From Brachypodium distachyon (lineage: Eukaryota > Streptophyta > Magnoliopsida > Poales > Poaceae): DNA of 64,000 nucleotides. Every line of letters starts with the position of its first letter. The first letter of the stretch is position 1. Of the stretch, positions 12,813 to 23,869 are shown one piece after another. The position numbers and the translations under genes were made by a program. Where the stretch lies: positions 10,995,501 to 11,059,500 of the forward strand of contig NC_016131.3 in NCBI RefSeq assembly GCF_000005505.3. Reading direction: 5' to 3'. The notes beneath the pieces were generated by a model. The model was given only the letters and a program-made list of their open reading frames with translations, did not search any database and had not been told where the DNA came from.

Positions 12813-13232
12813 AGTACGTCATATTTTTTTCCCTTGGTGCTGCCACGAAAACAAAACAAAGTTTTCTTGATGCAGTTTTCCGCCGATTCATTTTCTCGTC
12901 ACAGTGCACAGTCACTCTGCTACATTTTTCTTAACGTACGTGTAAAAATTTACGGTTGCAACATGCAACGGAAAAAATTGTAGGTGCAAGACAAAATTAC
13001 ATTTGCAAACCCATGCAACGGTAGTACGTCATTTTTTTTCCCTTGGTGCTGCCATGAAAACAGAACAAAGTTCCCTTGGTGCAGTTTTCCGCCGATTCAT
13101 TTTCTCATCACAGTGCACGGGCACTCTGCTACATTTTTCTCAGCGCACGTGTAAAACTTTACGGTTGCAACATGCAACGGAAAAAATTGCAGGTGCAAGA
13201 CAAAATTACATTTGCAAACCCATGCAACGGGA
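12813..13232. repeat. 210-bp tandem duplication
   Basis: The block starting AGTACGTCAT at 12,813 recurs at 13,023 (offset 210 bp), including the words CTTGGTGCTGCCA, CAGTTTTCCGCCGATTCATT and ACGGTTGCAACATGCAACGG. The copies differ by scattered substitutions. It directly adjoins the 432-bp duplication that follows. Confidence 0.9.
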
Positions 13233-14056
13233 AAAAAAATACGGGTGTGACCTCAAATTACAGTTGCAATGTCCATGCAACGGGAAAATTTAGGGCAGTG
13301 ATTTCAAAAATTACAATTGCAATCTCCATGCAACGGAAAAATTACAGTTCCCTTCAAAAAAAACTACAGTTGCAACCTCCATGCAATGGGAAACATTACG
13401 GGTGTCATTTTCAAAAATAACAGTTGCAATCACCATATATAATTTGTGCAAATGTGAAATTGAGAGTGTGCATAAAAAAAATAGACCTACATGATTTATA
13501 AAGAAAACACATATTGTGTGCAATATTAAATTAGCATACAAAAAAAAAGCATGCATAATGAAAAACAAAGGAAAGTCAACGGAAACAAAAAAAACACGAA
13601 ACAAAAAGAAGAAGAAAAAATCGGGTGCAAGACAAAATTACATTTGCAAACCCATGCAACGGGAAAAAAAATACGGGTGTGACCTCAAATTACAGTTGCA
13701 ATGTCCATGCAACGGGAAAATTTAGGGGAGTGATTTCAAAAATTACAGTTGCAATCTCCATGCAACGGAAAAAATTACAGTTCCCTTCAAAAAAAAAAAA
13801 CTACAGTAGCAACCTCCATGCAATGGGAAACATTACGGGTGTCATTTTCAAAAACAACAGTTGCAATCACCATATATAATTTGTGCAAATGTGAAATTGA
13901 GAGTATGCATAAAAAAATAGACCTACATGATTTATAAAGAAAACACATATTGTGTGCAATATTAAATTAGCATACAAAAAAAAGAATGCATAATGAAAAA
14001 CAAAGGAAAGTCAACGGAAACAAAAAAAACACGAAACAAAAAGAAGAAGAAAAAAT
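13193..14056. repeat. 432-bp tandem duplication with CATGCAACGG motifs
   Basis: Two adjacent copies (13,193-13,624 and 13,625-14,056) of a unit that begins GTGCAAGACAAAATTACATT and ends AAGAAGAAGAAAAAATC. Inside each unit the word CATGCAACGG or CATGCAATGG recurs several times at irregular spacing. Copies are nearly identical, so the duplication is recent. Apparent ORFs rich in 'MQRKK' and 'CNGK' are translations of the repeat. Confidence 0.92.
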
Positions 14057-14063
14057 CAGAATA

Positions 14064-14134
14064 TGGGCTGCTGAGGACTTGAACCTGCGACCTATGCAAC
14101 CAGCGAATGGCACTGACCAAAAAGCTAACCAACC
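14064..14134 (-). other. tRNA-like (pol III promoter-like) segment, possible SINE head
   Basis: On the minus strand the sequence GGTTCAAGTCC (14,085-14,075) is a perfect B box (GGTTCRANNCC). Upstream, TAGCTTTTTGG (14,127-14,117) is an A-box-like word with one clear departure from consensus. The spacing between the two box starts is 42 nt, close to the about 44 nt of real tRNA genes. I cannot fold a complete cloverleaf with confident acceptor pairing, so this is a tRNA-derived relic and not a tRNA gene. It abuts the end of the 432-bp tandem duplication, whose A/T-rich arm would be its body. Confidence 0.4.
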
Positions 14135-14569
14135 AATTGTGTCTATGCTGAGCTATTCCCTTATTTATTCAAAGCTACTTCCGCACAAATTTCGGCACAA
14201 ATCTTAACTCCTGATCTAATGGTCCATGTCGTCGACTGAGAAATACAAATTCTCAGGCGACTGAGACCTAGGAAATCCGAAAAAGGAAACGGACACGCAT
14301 GGGCACAGGCGCAGCAGCTGTTGACGACTCCCTCCCTCCCTTGCCCGGTTGCCTCGCTTTGCCGCTGCCATAGCCCCATAGATGATAGATCTTCCTGTTC
14401 GTCGGAACTACCAAACCAACATATAACTACGTACACTCACAAACAAACATGTACTCCTACTTGCCGATCTGCCTATCTGGAGTGACCGCGACCGGAGAGC
14501 TATCTCACTCTCTTTCTCTCCAGGCCTTGGGGTGCAGTGCTCTGGGCCTCTGGCCATGCCATGACCTTG
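14135..14569. other. Intergenic, no gene recognised
   Basis: Contains the short inverted words ACTGAGAAAT and TCTCAGGCGACTGAG near 14,236-14,266, related in wording to a stretch near 25,845 but without definable ends. Nothing else recognised. Confidence 0.35.
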
Positions 14570-15702
14570 GCCCCCTTCTTTTGGGCTTCTAAACCAGTTT
14601 TTAGGTCCCAGACAGCTCAAACCCAAAAGAAGGGAAAACTTCTCTTCCGCTCTTCCTGGCAGCCGCTCTAAATTGTAGTGCAAACTCAGCTGTGGGAAGA
14701 AACTGGTCTGGAGCAGCTTCCTGAGCTTCTCCCCCGCGTTTTTATAGGATTGCCCCAATGGCACACCGTAATAACGGACAAAATGCCACCGCCCCGGAAA
14801 AATGCCCCCCAGACCCAACCCCGAGCCCACGAAGGCCCTCACCCCGTCCCCTTCGCTCGTCTCTCCCATCTACAGCGCGCCGCCCCCTCTCCCCCTCTCT
14901 TGGTCAGCCGCCGCCCTCCCTGTCTCCTCCGGAACCGACGCCCTCCTCATCTCCCCCGGACCGCCCGCCCCCATAACCTGCCGGATCTGCCGCCGCCACC
15001 CCCACTCGAGGATCCGCCGCTGCCTCCCCGATCTTGCCGGATCCGTCTACGCCTACCCACTCGAGCTCCAACTTCTCCAAGACCACGTCGCCCTGCCATT
15101 GAGCTCCATGACCATGTCGCTGCGCAGTGGCCGCCGCCACCGCAGCATTTCATCGCCTCTCCACTCGAGCTCTAGCGCCCCCCGACACATCGATCTCCCC
15201 GGACGCGCCGCCCTCCCCAATCTTGCCAGATCCGCCGCCGAGTTCTGGAGCCTTGCACCGCCGATGACGCCCAGCCCATCCCTTTCTGCTCTCAGATCTT
15301 CGTGGTCGTCAGTTGCCATCCCGATCTCCGGCGTCATCGCCTCTCCCAAGAATCTCAGAGAATTTTGATTGATTATTTTTGGTTGGATCAAACATTCTTG
15401 ATTGTTTATTTTTTCAGAGAATTATGAACTGAAATTTCGGTTGGATCGAACATTTTTCATCGATTGATTTTTGTTCGGAGAATTGGTAACTGGGCTTTTG
15501 GTTTGATGGAACAATGCTTTGCTGTTAAACGGAGTCAAAGGGCGTTGTGGACTCTTCATGCGCTAATAAGATAACAAGTTGAAGTTACAGAAGCTGAAAA
15601 GAAGGCAACGTTGTTTTCTGAGAGCTTCCATGGACAGCAGCTTTGCTTAGAAATTCAGCTCAAACCGGCTTATAAAGAAGCTTAAGCTGAAAAGAAGGGC
15701 CC
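14570..15702. mobile_element. TIR element carrying a GC-rich block
   Basis: The left end GCCCCCTTCTTTT and the complement of the right end GGGCCCTTCTTTT match at 11 of 13 bases. TTG lies outside both ends (14,567-14,569 and 15,703-15,705), a possible 3-bp target duplication. The subterminal regions are rich in AGCTT/AAGCT words. Between them lies a sharply GC-rich block (about 14,800-15,365) with open frames full of Pro, Ser and Arg that look like a captured 5' gene portion, then AT-rich intron-like sequence. No transposase is seen. The superfamily is unresolved (a 3-bp duplication suggests PIF/Harbinger or CACTA, but the termini are not diagnostic). Confidence 0.5.
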
Positions 15703-15968
15703 TTGGTGGCTATGATGGCCAAGGGATTCGAATGTCAAGAGACGGAATTAGAGCGAATCATTGTGCCTGCCCTCCCGGTGGACGGCGACGTGATGCTGTC
15801 ATTCTGCAGCTTTGCTCTGGACTGCTGGACGTCCCGTCTCCCGAATCGAGAGCTGTCCACGGCGCAGCACAGTAGAGAAAAAGAAGAGCACAGTGTAACG
15901 TCTGCTTCTTGCTGTGCTCTGTGTGTGTGTGGCTCTTCTTCTAAACTCACTGTTAATTAATTTCGGTA

Positions 15969-16075
15969 CATCCTCTCTTTAAGCAGGAAATAAGGATATT
16001 TTTGTCCAGCAACAACCACAAAACTAAAGAAGTATACATTTGAGAGCAACGACAAGAATTCAGTATCAGAGGGAG
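15969..16075. mobile_element. Stowaway-like MITE
   Basis: A 107-bp segment starting CATCCTCTCTTTAAG and ending AGTATCAGAGGGAG with TA at both borders (15,967-15,968 and 16,076-16,077). It retains the family word CGACAAGAATT near its end; the left terminus has diverged. Confidence 0.55.
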
Positions 16076-16077
16076 TA

Positions 16078-17926
16078 TTTGTTTCCTCGACTGATAATAT
16101 CAGACTTAATTTTTTTAAAGGAAGTTCAAACACTTTTGGTTGCTCCATCGACCTCAAAGTGGTCAGCTTAGAGCGGTTTTGCACGTCACTCGCCACGTGG
16201 GCATCCAACGGGAACACGCAATGATGTTGTATCCCATATGTTCTCGCGGTACTCGCCTCCCAGTTCGTTAGAAGAAACGTGGGTTCAAGCTGTAGATTTT
16301 GGGCATTGGTGACCCCAAGGAGGATAAGAGGGCTTTGGAGACCCCGGAGAAGGAAGGAGTAGGCAATGAGCGAGAGAAGGAAGTGAAACTAAACACTTGG
16401 TTGGTTAATCGCATGGAAAAACGGCTGAGTGAGAGAAGGATGTGTCTGAGTTTGATAACTGAGGAGCGAAATATCTATACGAGAAAAAAAACATGGGACC
16501 AAATAGTATATTCTTCTATATAAGTTAGAGGACGTAAAACATAATAATTTCTTAATTAAACATTGTTAATAACTCGTGTAATCTCTGTTAATATATAAAT
16601 TACAAATTTATCCCCTTTAGGTGGCTTTGTGATCCATAACAATAAGTTTTTCTTTACTCTGTTTGCTTTTGCCATGGCTGCTTCTGATTCATGGCATGTG
16701 TCAAGGAGATCTCTCTTTCTTTATTTCCTTCTTTATTTTCCAAAGTCAACAAATTTAGACTTGCTACATGCCATGTGTGGTTTTCTCTGTTCTCTGTGAT
16801 GCGGTTTAGTCAAACCTATTACCGATCAAACAGAGCTCCATCACACCAAACAGAAGCGCAGGTACACGGGATTAGTGATGATGGTGAGGGAGACCCGAGA
16901 ACACTAGTCCTAATTAAGTGCACATGCGTGCGTGCATGGATTAGCTAGGAGTATTTTTCTTTGGATTGAGGGAGATTGACAAGGAAGGCGAATTGAATGC
17001 GCTCACATGCCACAACAGCTATAGTTCGCTCTTGCCTATTCAACACGCAAGGTTGATATGTCGGCGCGGCGGGCATCCGGTGGTGTCTGCTTCTCTTGCC
17101 CAGACTACGGAGCTAGGTTGGCCATCATCCATCATCGCACGAAGCCCCCGACTCGACGACCCGATCGATCGATCACAGTTAGCTAATGAACCTAAACAGT
17201 ACACTCCGTTATTGTCACGACTCAAATTTCTTAAAGTTTGATTAAGTTCTATCATGACTAATATAATAGGAAAAACCTCTCAGGTGAGGCTTCGCCAGAA
17301 ACGGATCTGACAGACGAACCCACCTCCTAAGAGGAACTCTTTCTTCCTCCTCTCGTCTCTCCTGCGCCACCTATTCCTCCTCGCGCCCCCGCGGCCAGCT
17401 TCCCATCGAGCCGCCACAACCTCGCACCGCGCCGCCGACTTTGGTGCCGCCGGCTCCTTTCCCCGGCCGGATCTGGCCGCTCGAGCCTCGCCGCCGCCTG
17501 AGCCGAAGGCTCCTCGCCGAGTAAGTTTTCTTTTCTTTTTTTCAAAAATGAAAAGTTGAAAATAAAAAGATTAAAAATGAAAAGTTGGAAAATAAAAACC
17601 TTAATACTTTCGAATAAAAAGTAAAAGTTCAAAAGATAAAAAAGTTCATAGAATTAAAAGTCGGTAAACAAAAAATGAAAAGTTTCCAAAAATGGAAAAA
17701 CAATTTAATTCTGCCAGCCCTTTTTTGGGCTGTCAGAATTCGTCCGCCACTTTGGTTCTGGGCGGATGTCCGCCAATCAATCACTCCCAATATAATAACC
17801 GAACATATATTATAAAACCAATTTAAAGTTGTAGATGTTTGATATATTTTCTTCAAATTTGGGTTAAACCTGACTTATACCAAAATTTAAACATCTTATA
17901 TTTAGGAAAGAATGAAGAAAATAGTA
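16078..17926. other. Intergenic, no gene recognised
   Basis: A GC-rich CT-strand block at 17,339-17,520 followed by GTAAGTTTTC resembles a gene 5' end with a donor site, but no continuation exon could be recognised downstream. It may be a captured or decayed leader exon. Confidence 0.35.
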
Positions 17927-18161
17927 CTCCCTCTGTTCCTAATTAATTGGTGCCGGACATTTTGCGAAATCCCTTGCTATTTCCCGAAATCAACCTGCAG
18001 TCCACGTTCTACCAGCACTTTTGGAAAAAAAAACCTTGTAGTTTTTCGAAATCAACACGCAGTCCACGTTCAATTAAAGATGTGTATTGCATGTTTATTT
18101 CGTAAATCAATAAGATTTTTTTTCATAATGGCTGGCGCCAATTAACCGGGAATGGAAGGAG
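17927..18161. mobile_element. Stowaway-like MITE, 235 bp
   Basis: Ends CTCCCTCTGTTCCTAATTAA and TTAACCGGGAATGGAAGGAG are near inverse complements, with TA on both sides (17,925-17,926 and 18,162-18,163). The interior contains an imperfect internal repeat of CGAAATCAAC(C/A)(T/C)GCAGTCCACG at about 17,988 and 18,047. Confidence 0.8.
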
Positions 18162-18163
18162 TA

Positions 18164-20829
18164 CCTAGCATTGCACAGTACAAGAACTAATCGCAACATT
18201 GGTAGCGGCGGTACCATGAGGAAAAAGCAGAATTAAGCTCGGGGTGATTTATGCAGATGCTACATACTACCAGTGAGGTCGTGCATCTGTGCCCCCGATC
18301 GAAACATTCTCCCGATCGTGCTATTAATGGCAGCTAAGCTCGATCCATTTATAATGGAAAATTTCATGAGGACCCGTGCATGCTAGCTGCCTAGCCGATC
18401 GATAGTGTGGAGTACTTACACGCTAATTTATACGTATTTACTATAAGTAGGAGTGTACGGTGGTAGGTACGTAATGGATTAAACCCATCAATGGACCTGC
18501 ACGGCAGATTCATGTGTCCTATATCTCACCCACACAGTATAGTGTTACAGGGCCGACAAGCGCCATTTAAAGCTTACGTGCGTGGAGTACATGGTATATT
18601 AATTTGACATTTTTGCGTGGTGAAGAAAACATGCAGTTTTAAGTATTCATGCATGTGCATGGCTAGCAATCGATCTATCGGCCGGGTAGCGGTTAATATT
18701 TTACTACTACTGAACAAGCATGCATGAATATACATCTTTCTTCTTGGACCTGCTCCGGTCTCCGGTCCCTGGCCCTCTCCTGGGCAGCAGACTGCGTAAA
18801 CTGCAGACTGTCATCCCTACACACGCATGGTCCAACACATTTGGGGATCACACCATCACCATGACCATGCAAACACAGAGTTACTCCAACCCTTTTAATA
18901 CAGGCATGAAGGACGTCAATGTCTCTACGTACGCAAAGCATTAATGAACCATCTAGCTGCGTACGTACGTGTTTGTGGCCATGCATGCATATTGGCAAGT
19001 GGCAACCGGTACTCTCTCTCTGGAAAATCTAACACAAAAATTATTGGGAATCGTTATGCTTGATGCGCGATCGATGGACGTACGTACGGCGAAGCGATTA
19101 TAGCGCCAGAATTCGGTTGAAATTCATGCATATCTGTATCTGCACGAATGAGAAGTACTAGCCAGGCAGGTAGTTGTGAACATTGGCATGTGCGCCGACC
19201 GGTCGATCAACCAGCTGTTTTCATCTGGTGACTAGAATGATCTAGAAATAGTAACGTGTGCATCTGCCTATCTTTGGGCTGGATACAATAGATGATCTAG
19301 AAACGTAATGTACGATATCGCCTAGGTATACCATTGATGTAAGGGGAAGGGAGTCAAAACTTGCACGCATACATACATCATACATGCATGCTTGCAAAGG
19401 TAGGTTTATGTAGCTACTAGACAACTGCGTAATCTATCCGCGTTCGTACCTTCGTGGTACTTACTTGATCATCATACTGTGCAACAAACTACTGTAGTAT
19501 GATCTGCGTATGCATGTAGTTAACGAGACATGTCAAGTAAAAAAGATACCACTGAAAGGTGGTGCGCTAGCTAGCTCCTGCAACGACAGTTCCATGTTAC
19601 CCTGGAGCCGTAGTAGTACGCACATTGCCAATCCATGCGAGGAGCAGTGAGGCAGTGTAGCTACTGTGGCTTACTGGGAGTGTGGGGCCGTGGGTGCAGG
19701 AGACGTTGACGTGCGATACCAATGGCCATCAACGAACGGCCATAACTCATACGTACTGGAGTACGTACTATATCATCTGGAGTCGTGAATTGAAGGAGCC
19801 ATGCCAGTACCCCCGCAGCGGGAAGCCCTGCACACGACACGCCGGGCATTGGCAAGCTGCAGGCCAAGCAGGCTGGCTTGGCTACCTAGCTAGCGTCTCC
19901 CAGCAAAGGCGACCATGTCCACTCACGCACGGCAGCCACAGCCCCAGAGGAACCAGCGGAAACCAAAGCTTGGGGCTGGTTGACCACGTTGATCGAGAGG
20001 AGCCCGGGGACAGGCCCAGTGGCAGTATGACACGATTGATTGGCTCATGCAGCTCCTCCTCTCTTGGCGGTGACCGTGGCTTCAGGCTTCTGGACGTAGC
20101 AATAAAAACGCCCTTCCTTCTAGCCTAGGCTCTAGCTAGAGTTGCCGCACCACAGCCTATCTGTCCGCGCCTACGCTGGGGTTCGGTAGCTGTGGATTTG
20201 TACTGTGGAACTGCTGCGGGACGTACACCAGGGGGGTCTGGCCACCTCGAGTGCATGCACTGGGTTTGGCGAGTAAAGAAAGGGAGAGAAAATTTGGGGC
20301 ACCGTCTTATCTGGGTATAGTACCTGTATCGTTGTATGCGTACGCCGTCGACCCACAGGATGAACCGCATTCAATTTTGCCGTGTAGAAGTATTAGCCCT
20401 GTACGTGTACGTACGTCGCTCCTCAGGTAGATATACCTGTCGCGCGTACGTATAACCATATTATGCTCCCAAAGGGCCAGGCCAGGCCAGGCCGGATCAC
20501 CAACGTCACTGTTTAATTCCCGGAGCACTGCGTGTATCTCGTCGGTTTCTGTACTGGACTAGTATATCGGATCCACGTGTGCCAGCTAGCCCTTCCCTCT
20601 TTCTGTACTGGAGTATATCGGATCGATGATATATATCGATGGTTGGTTTGGCCTTGTCAGTCGTCTCTCATGTGGATTCTGCTATTTTCTTCCGCGTATT
20701 AATCATGCAGTAGGTAGCTTGTGCTTGTTATTAGGCAGAGCAAGTTGGCAGAACACATAACATGAAGCCTTCTGGGACGTACAAGCTCTAATAATGGCAG
20801 AGAAATTTCCTCGTATCTACCAAGGCAGC
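18164..20829. other. Intergenic, no gene recognised
   Basis: Rich in GTACGT/CATGCATG words typical of grass intergenic DNA. No protein family, RNA gene or bounded transposon seen. Confidence 0.45.

Positions 20830-20895
<66 letters not shown>
20830..20895. repeat. (CATATA)n hexanucleotide microsatellite
   Basis: About eleven near-perfect head-to-tail copies of CATATA. Confidence 0.95.
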
Positions 20896-22922
20896 GTCAG
20901 TCTCTTTTCTTTTTCCATATTGATATGATTCTCATTCGACTAGAGAATTTCCGAGTTGTCCCAATCATCGTCAAGTATTTAAGTCGAAAAGGTTGCAGGA
21001 GTGCGATTTCAGAGATAGTTTTACCTGGATAGCTAGCTAGACAAACCGCCTCGCCGTAAAATAATTATAATTGGCAACCGTTGGATATATCAGCCGAGAG
21101 CAATCAAGGGGCGTCCGTGCAACCGCAAGCTCTAGCGGGCCGTACGTGGAGGGAACGACCATGCACAGCAGGCTTCGCCATGCTTGTCTCCGAGCTAGAC
21201 CGATCGATAGAGACCGCACTCTACTCTGCCAGCGCCCAGCTAGCTAGCTAGCTCCCCCAGAACGCAACAGCGACCCTTTGTCTTTTCCGGCCCGGCCCCG
21301 AGACCGCTGGCTCGCCCTCGCGACCAGCGCGATACCGATCGGGATGGGGGGGCTTCTTCCGTGTGCCGCCATTGCCTGCTCCGCGGCACTGTTACGCGGA
21401 TCTCGTGAGCTCATGCATGCTCTGCAGTAGTACAGATCGACCGGGCGGACTGCACGCCACGCCCATAGGCTGCTTTTACTTTGGGACTTCGGGCATCCGC
21501 TGCCGGCCTCCGGCGGGGCCCCAAGCACAGTGCATGGCTAGCAGGCAGCTAGGTGCGGGCAGGGGCACCGGAGCGTCGAGGAAGCAACGGCCGCCTCTTG
21601 CGGGGGCTCACGAGTCGCGACTTGTTACCGCTGCAACAACAAGAGCAGATCGAGAATGATTGGATGGATCGATCTCGCCTGGCGCGCCAACTTGGTGTGC
21701 TGCATGCGGCGCGTGGTGTCGGGTCCATGGCGTTACGTACAGTGAGAGCCGGCCGATGGATCGACATCCGGAGCATGGCATTGGGCAACGTGGCATGGGC
21801 GCAGGGCGACGGATATCGACCATCGGAGACAGGGTCACGAGGCATATATCTCTCTATACGTACGTTTGCACGTACAGCCAGGTCGCATCCTCTCCGTACG
21901 TACCCAAGGTGGACTAGATCGACGTACTGTACAACCTGTACGTGTGTGGCGTGTACGTCTAGTTAAGCACACGGGGGCTAATAATGAAGGCATGATCGAT
22001 CCAGATCTTTTTTGTGTGGATCTAATTAATCAGCAGTTCGCATGCAGGAAATCAACATTATTTTCGCGACAAAAAAGGAAAAACGCGCATGGAACGTACC
22101 GTTCGATTTCAGTACAATATGTGAAAAATTAATCTTACGGCTAGCTAGCGAATTACTACTAGTCGAGTTGATTCCGTTCTCCTTTAGCGTGTCAGGTTAG
22201 GCCAGAAATTCAGCCAGCAGGGTCACGAATTGAACGACCGGGTTCCTTGGAAACTCCTGTATACGCGCAGTAGTACGTACCCTTTGGGTGTTTGGCCAAA
22301 TCGCTGTATACCGAAGGCGTCAACGACTCGAGGACCCTGCATCATTCTGCAGTTCTCGTTACGTCGCTACAGGTTCACTCCGCTCCTCCACTTCCACTCG
22401 AGTATAACTCTAGTAAGGTGGGGGCCACATGGATGCCCATCCAGTACTAGTGTTGTCACGCCGTGGCCGTGTACAGCGACAAGCTAGCATTTATACAACA
22501 CGCTGCCATCAGCGCGGTACTCGCAACAGTAACGCACGCATGCGCTTCTTTGTTAGCTGGAGACGACCAGAGTTTCGCGCTGGTAATGGCAATAATAAGA
22601 GGATGCACCACTGGCAGTGATCAGTGGCATGGCAAGACACGCAAAAAGACAGGGAGTGGTGACATGGTAAGGCTCGATCGGCTAGGAATAGAAAAAAGGA
22701 AAACGTTGCAAACCATTTTTGTTCCCGATCGACAGACACGTGGTTCCACAAGGAGCGGACGAGAGCGTGCAGCTCCTACGTGTGGGTCGTGTGGTGTGGT
22801 CCGTGGACGACGTGCACTTGCAGATCAGCGTGAGCTAAAAATGAAACGGCCTCCAGCAAATCAACATGGCTATTTCTGGAGGAGGCACAAGACACAATTT
22901 AGAGGGAAATGTAATTAAAATC
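20896..22922. other. Intergenic, no gene recognised
   Basis: Moderately GC-rich sequence with many overlapping open frames on both strands (notably 21,240-21,970). None shows a recognisable domain or splice pattern. Confidence 0.4.
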
Positions 22923-23004
22923 CAAGAGTCTATTTTTCTTGGCGGTAATGTGCAACATATTTTCAAGAGTCCATTTTTTTCGTGGGTAACGTGCAACATA
23001 TTTC
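22923..23004. repeat. 41-bp tandem duplication
   Basis: Two adjacent copies of a unit beginning CAAGAGTC(T/C)ATTTTT and containing GTGCAACATATTT. A third CAAGAG start follows at 23,005. Confidence 0.8.
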
Positions 23005-23644
23005 CAAGAGCCTAGTGTATTTTAGCATAAATGCATTAGCTGAAATCATTTTCTGGTCACGGACCACACGCCCGGTCTATCCGACGAGCATCATGTGTGG
23101 GCCATACCCGCTCTTCGCCCCCCTCTCTCCCACTCCCTTACCTCTTCCTCTCGTCCTCTCTCTTGTCGTTCTCTCTCCCCACGTTGACCGGCAAAGAAAG
23201 AAGGAGCGAGGTGTGAAATACAGGCGGAAAAGAGACAACCACCAAATAATAGAAATGATCGAACAAAGTCATACATACAATTGTGCAGTACATAATATGG
23301 AACTGTACATTATAGCGGCCGAGCACGCAAATTCTCTGACTTTGGCCTTGCAACTTATGCTCACTGACATGTGGACCTCACACGTCAGTGACCCAAAGCA
23401 AGGGAATCCCTCCCAACCAAGTAAGTACATGGATAAGTAAGTAAATGGATATTAGCATTACGTGCAAATCATGATCAAACCCCATCCTTGTATTTCGGCA
23501 GCACCAATGCAACAAAATCAACCACGCAGATTTGCTTTGCACCTCCGTCGTTTGTTGACTACACCTTGGTTCACTGAGCTCGGTCTGGTCCCGGGCACCG
23601 AAAGCGAGAGGTGGCGAGCGAGAGGCGCGGTTGGGCGTCTTCTC

Positions 23645-23650
23645 TATAAA
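23645..23650 (+). promoter_or_regulatory. TATA box of the VAN3-binding-like gene
   Basis: The motif CTATAAAACC lies about 220 bp upstream of the chosen start codon and is followed by a pyrimidine/CA-rich leader, the usual arrangement for a grass core promoter. The transcription start would fall near 23,675. Confidence 0.6.
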
Positions 23651-23869
23651 ACCAACCATCCCAGAACCACCACCACCTCCACTTCCTCCGTGCGCCCGCT
23701 CTCTCCCCGTCCGTCCCCAGCAGCATTCGCAAAACGCAAACGAACGAACGCCCCCGAAGCCAGTAGTCACGCACCCGACTCACACACACACACACACTCC
23801 CCTCGCGCACTCACAACACTCTCTTACCGCCCAGCCGTGCCCCTGGCCCACCGCCGCAGCGCCGCCTGC

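Noticed and set aside
13003..13937. Several plus-strand ORFs rich in MQRKK and CNGK words
   Set aside because: They arise from the CATGCAACGG tandem duplications and repeat in parallel with the units, not a gene family.
14064..14134. A functional tRNA gene
   Set aside because: B box is perfect and spacing is right, but the A box departs from consensus and no acceptor stem can be paired convincingly.
20821..20900. CRISPR-like array
   Set aside because: It is a simple hexanucleotide microsatellite without spacers; nothing in the window has repeat-spacer organisation.
23462..23869. In-frame upstream extension of the VAN3-binding-like protein from an earlier ATG
   Set aside because: The ATG at 23,462 lies upstream of the TATA box at 23,645, and the extra residues are low-complexity Pro/Ser/His/Thr leader translation. 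The family N terminus fits the ATG at 23,870.
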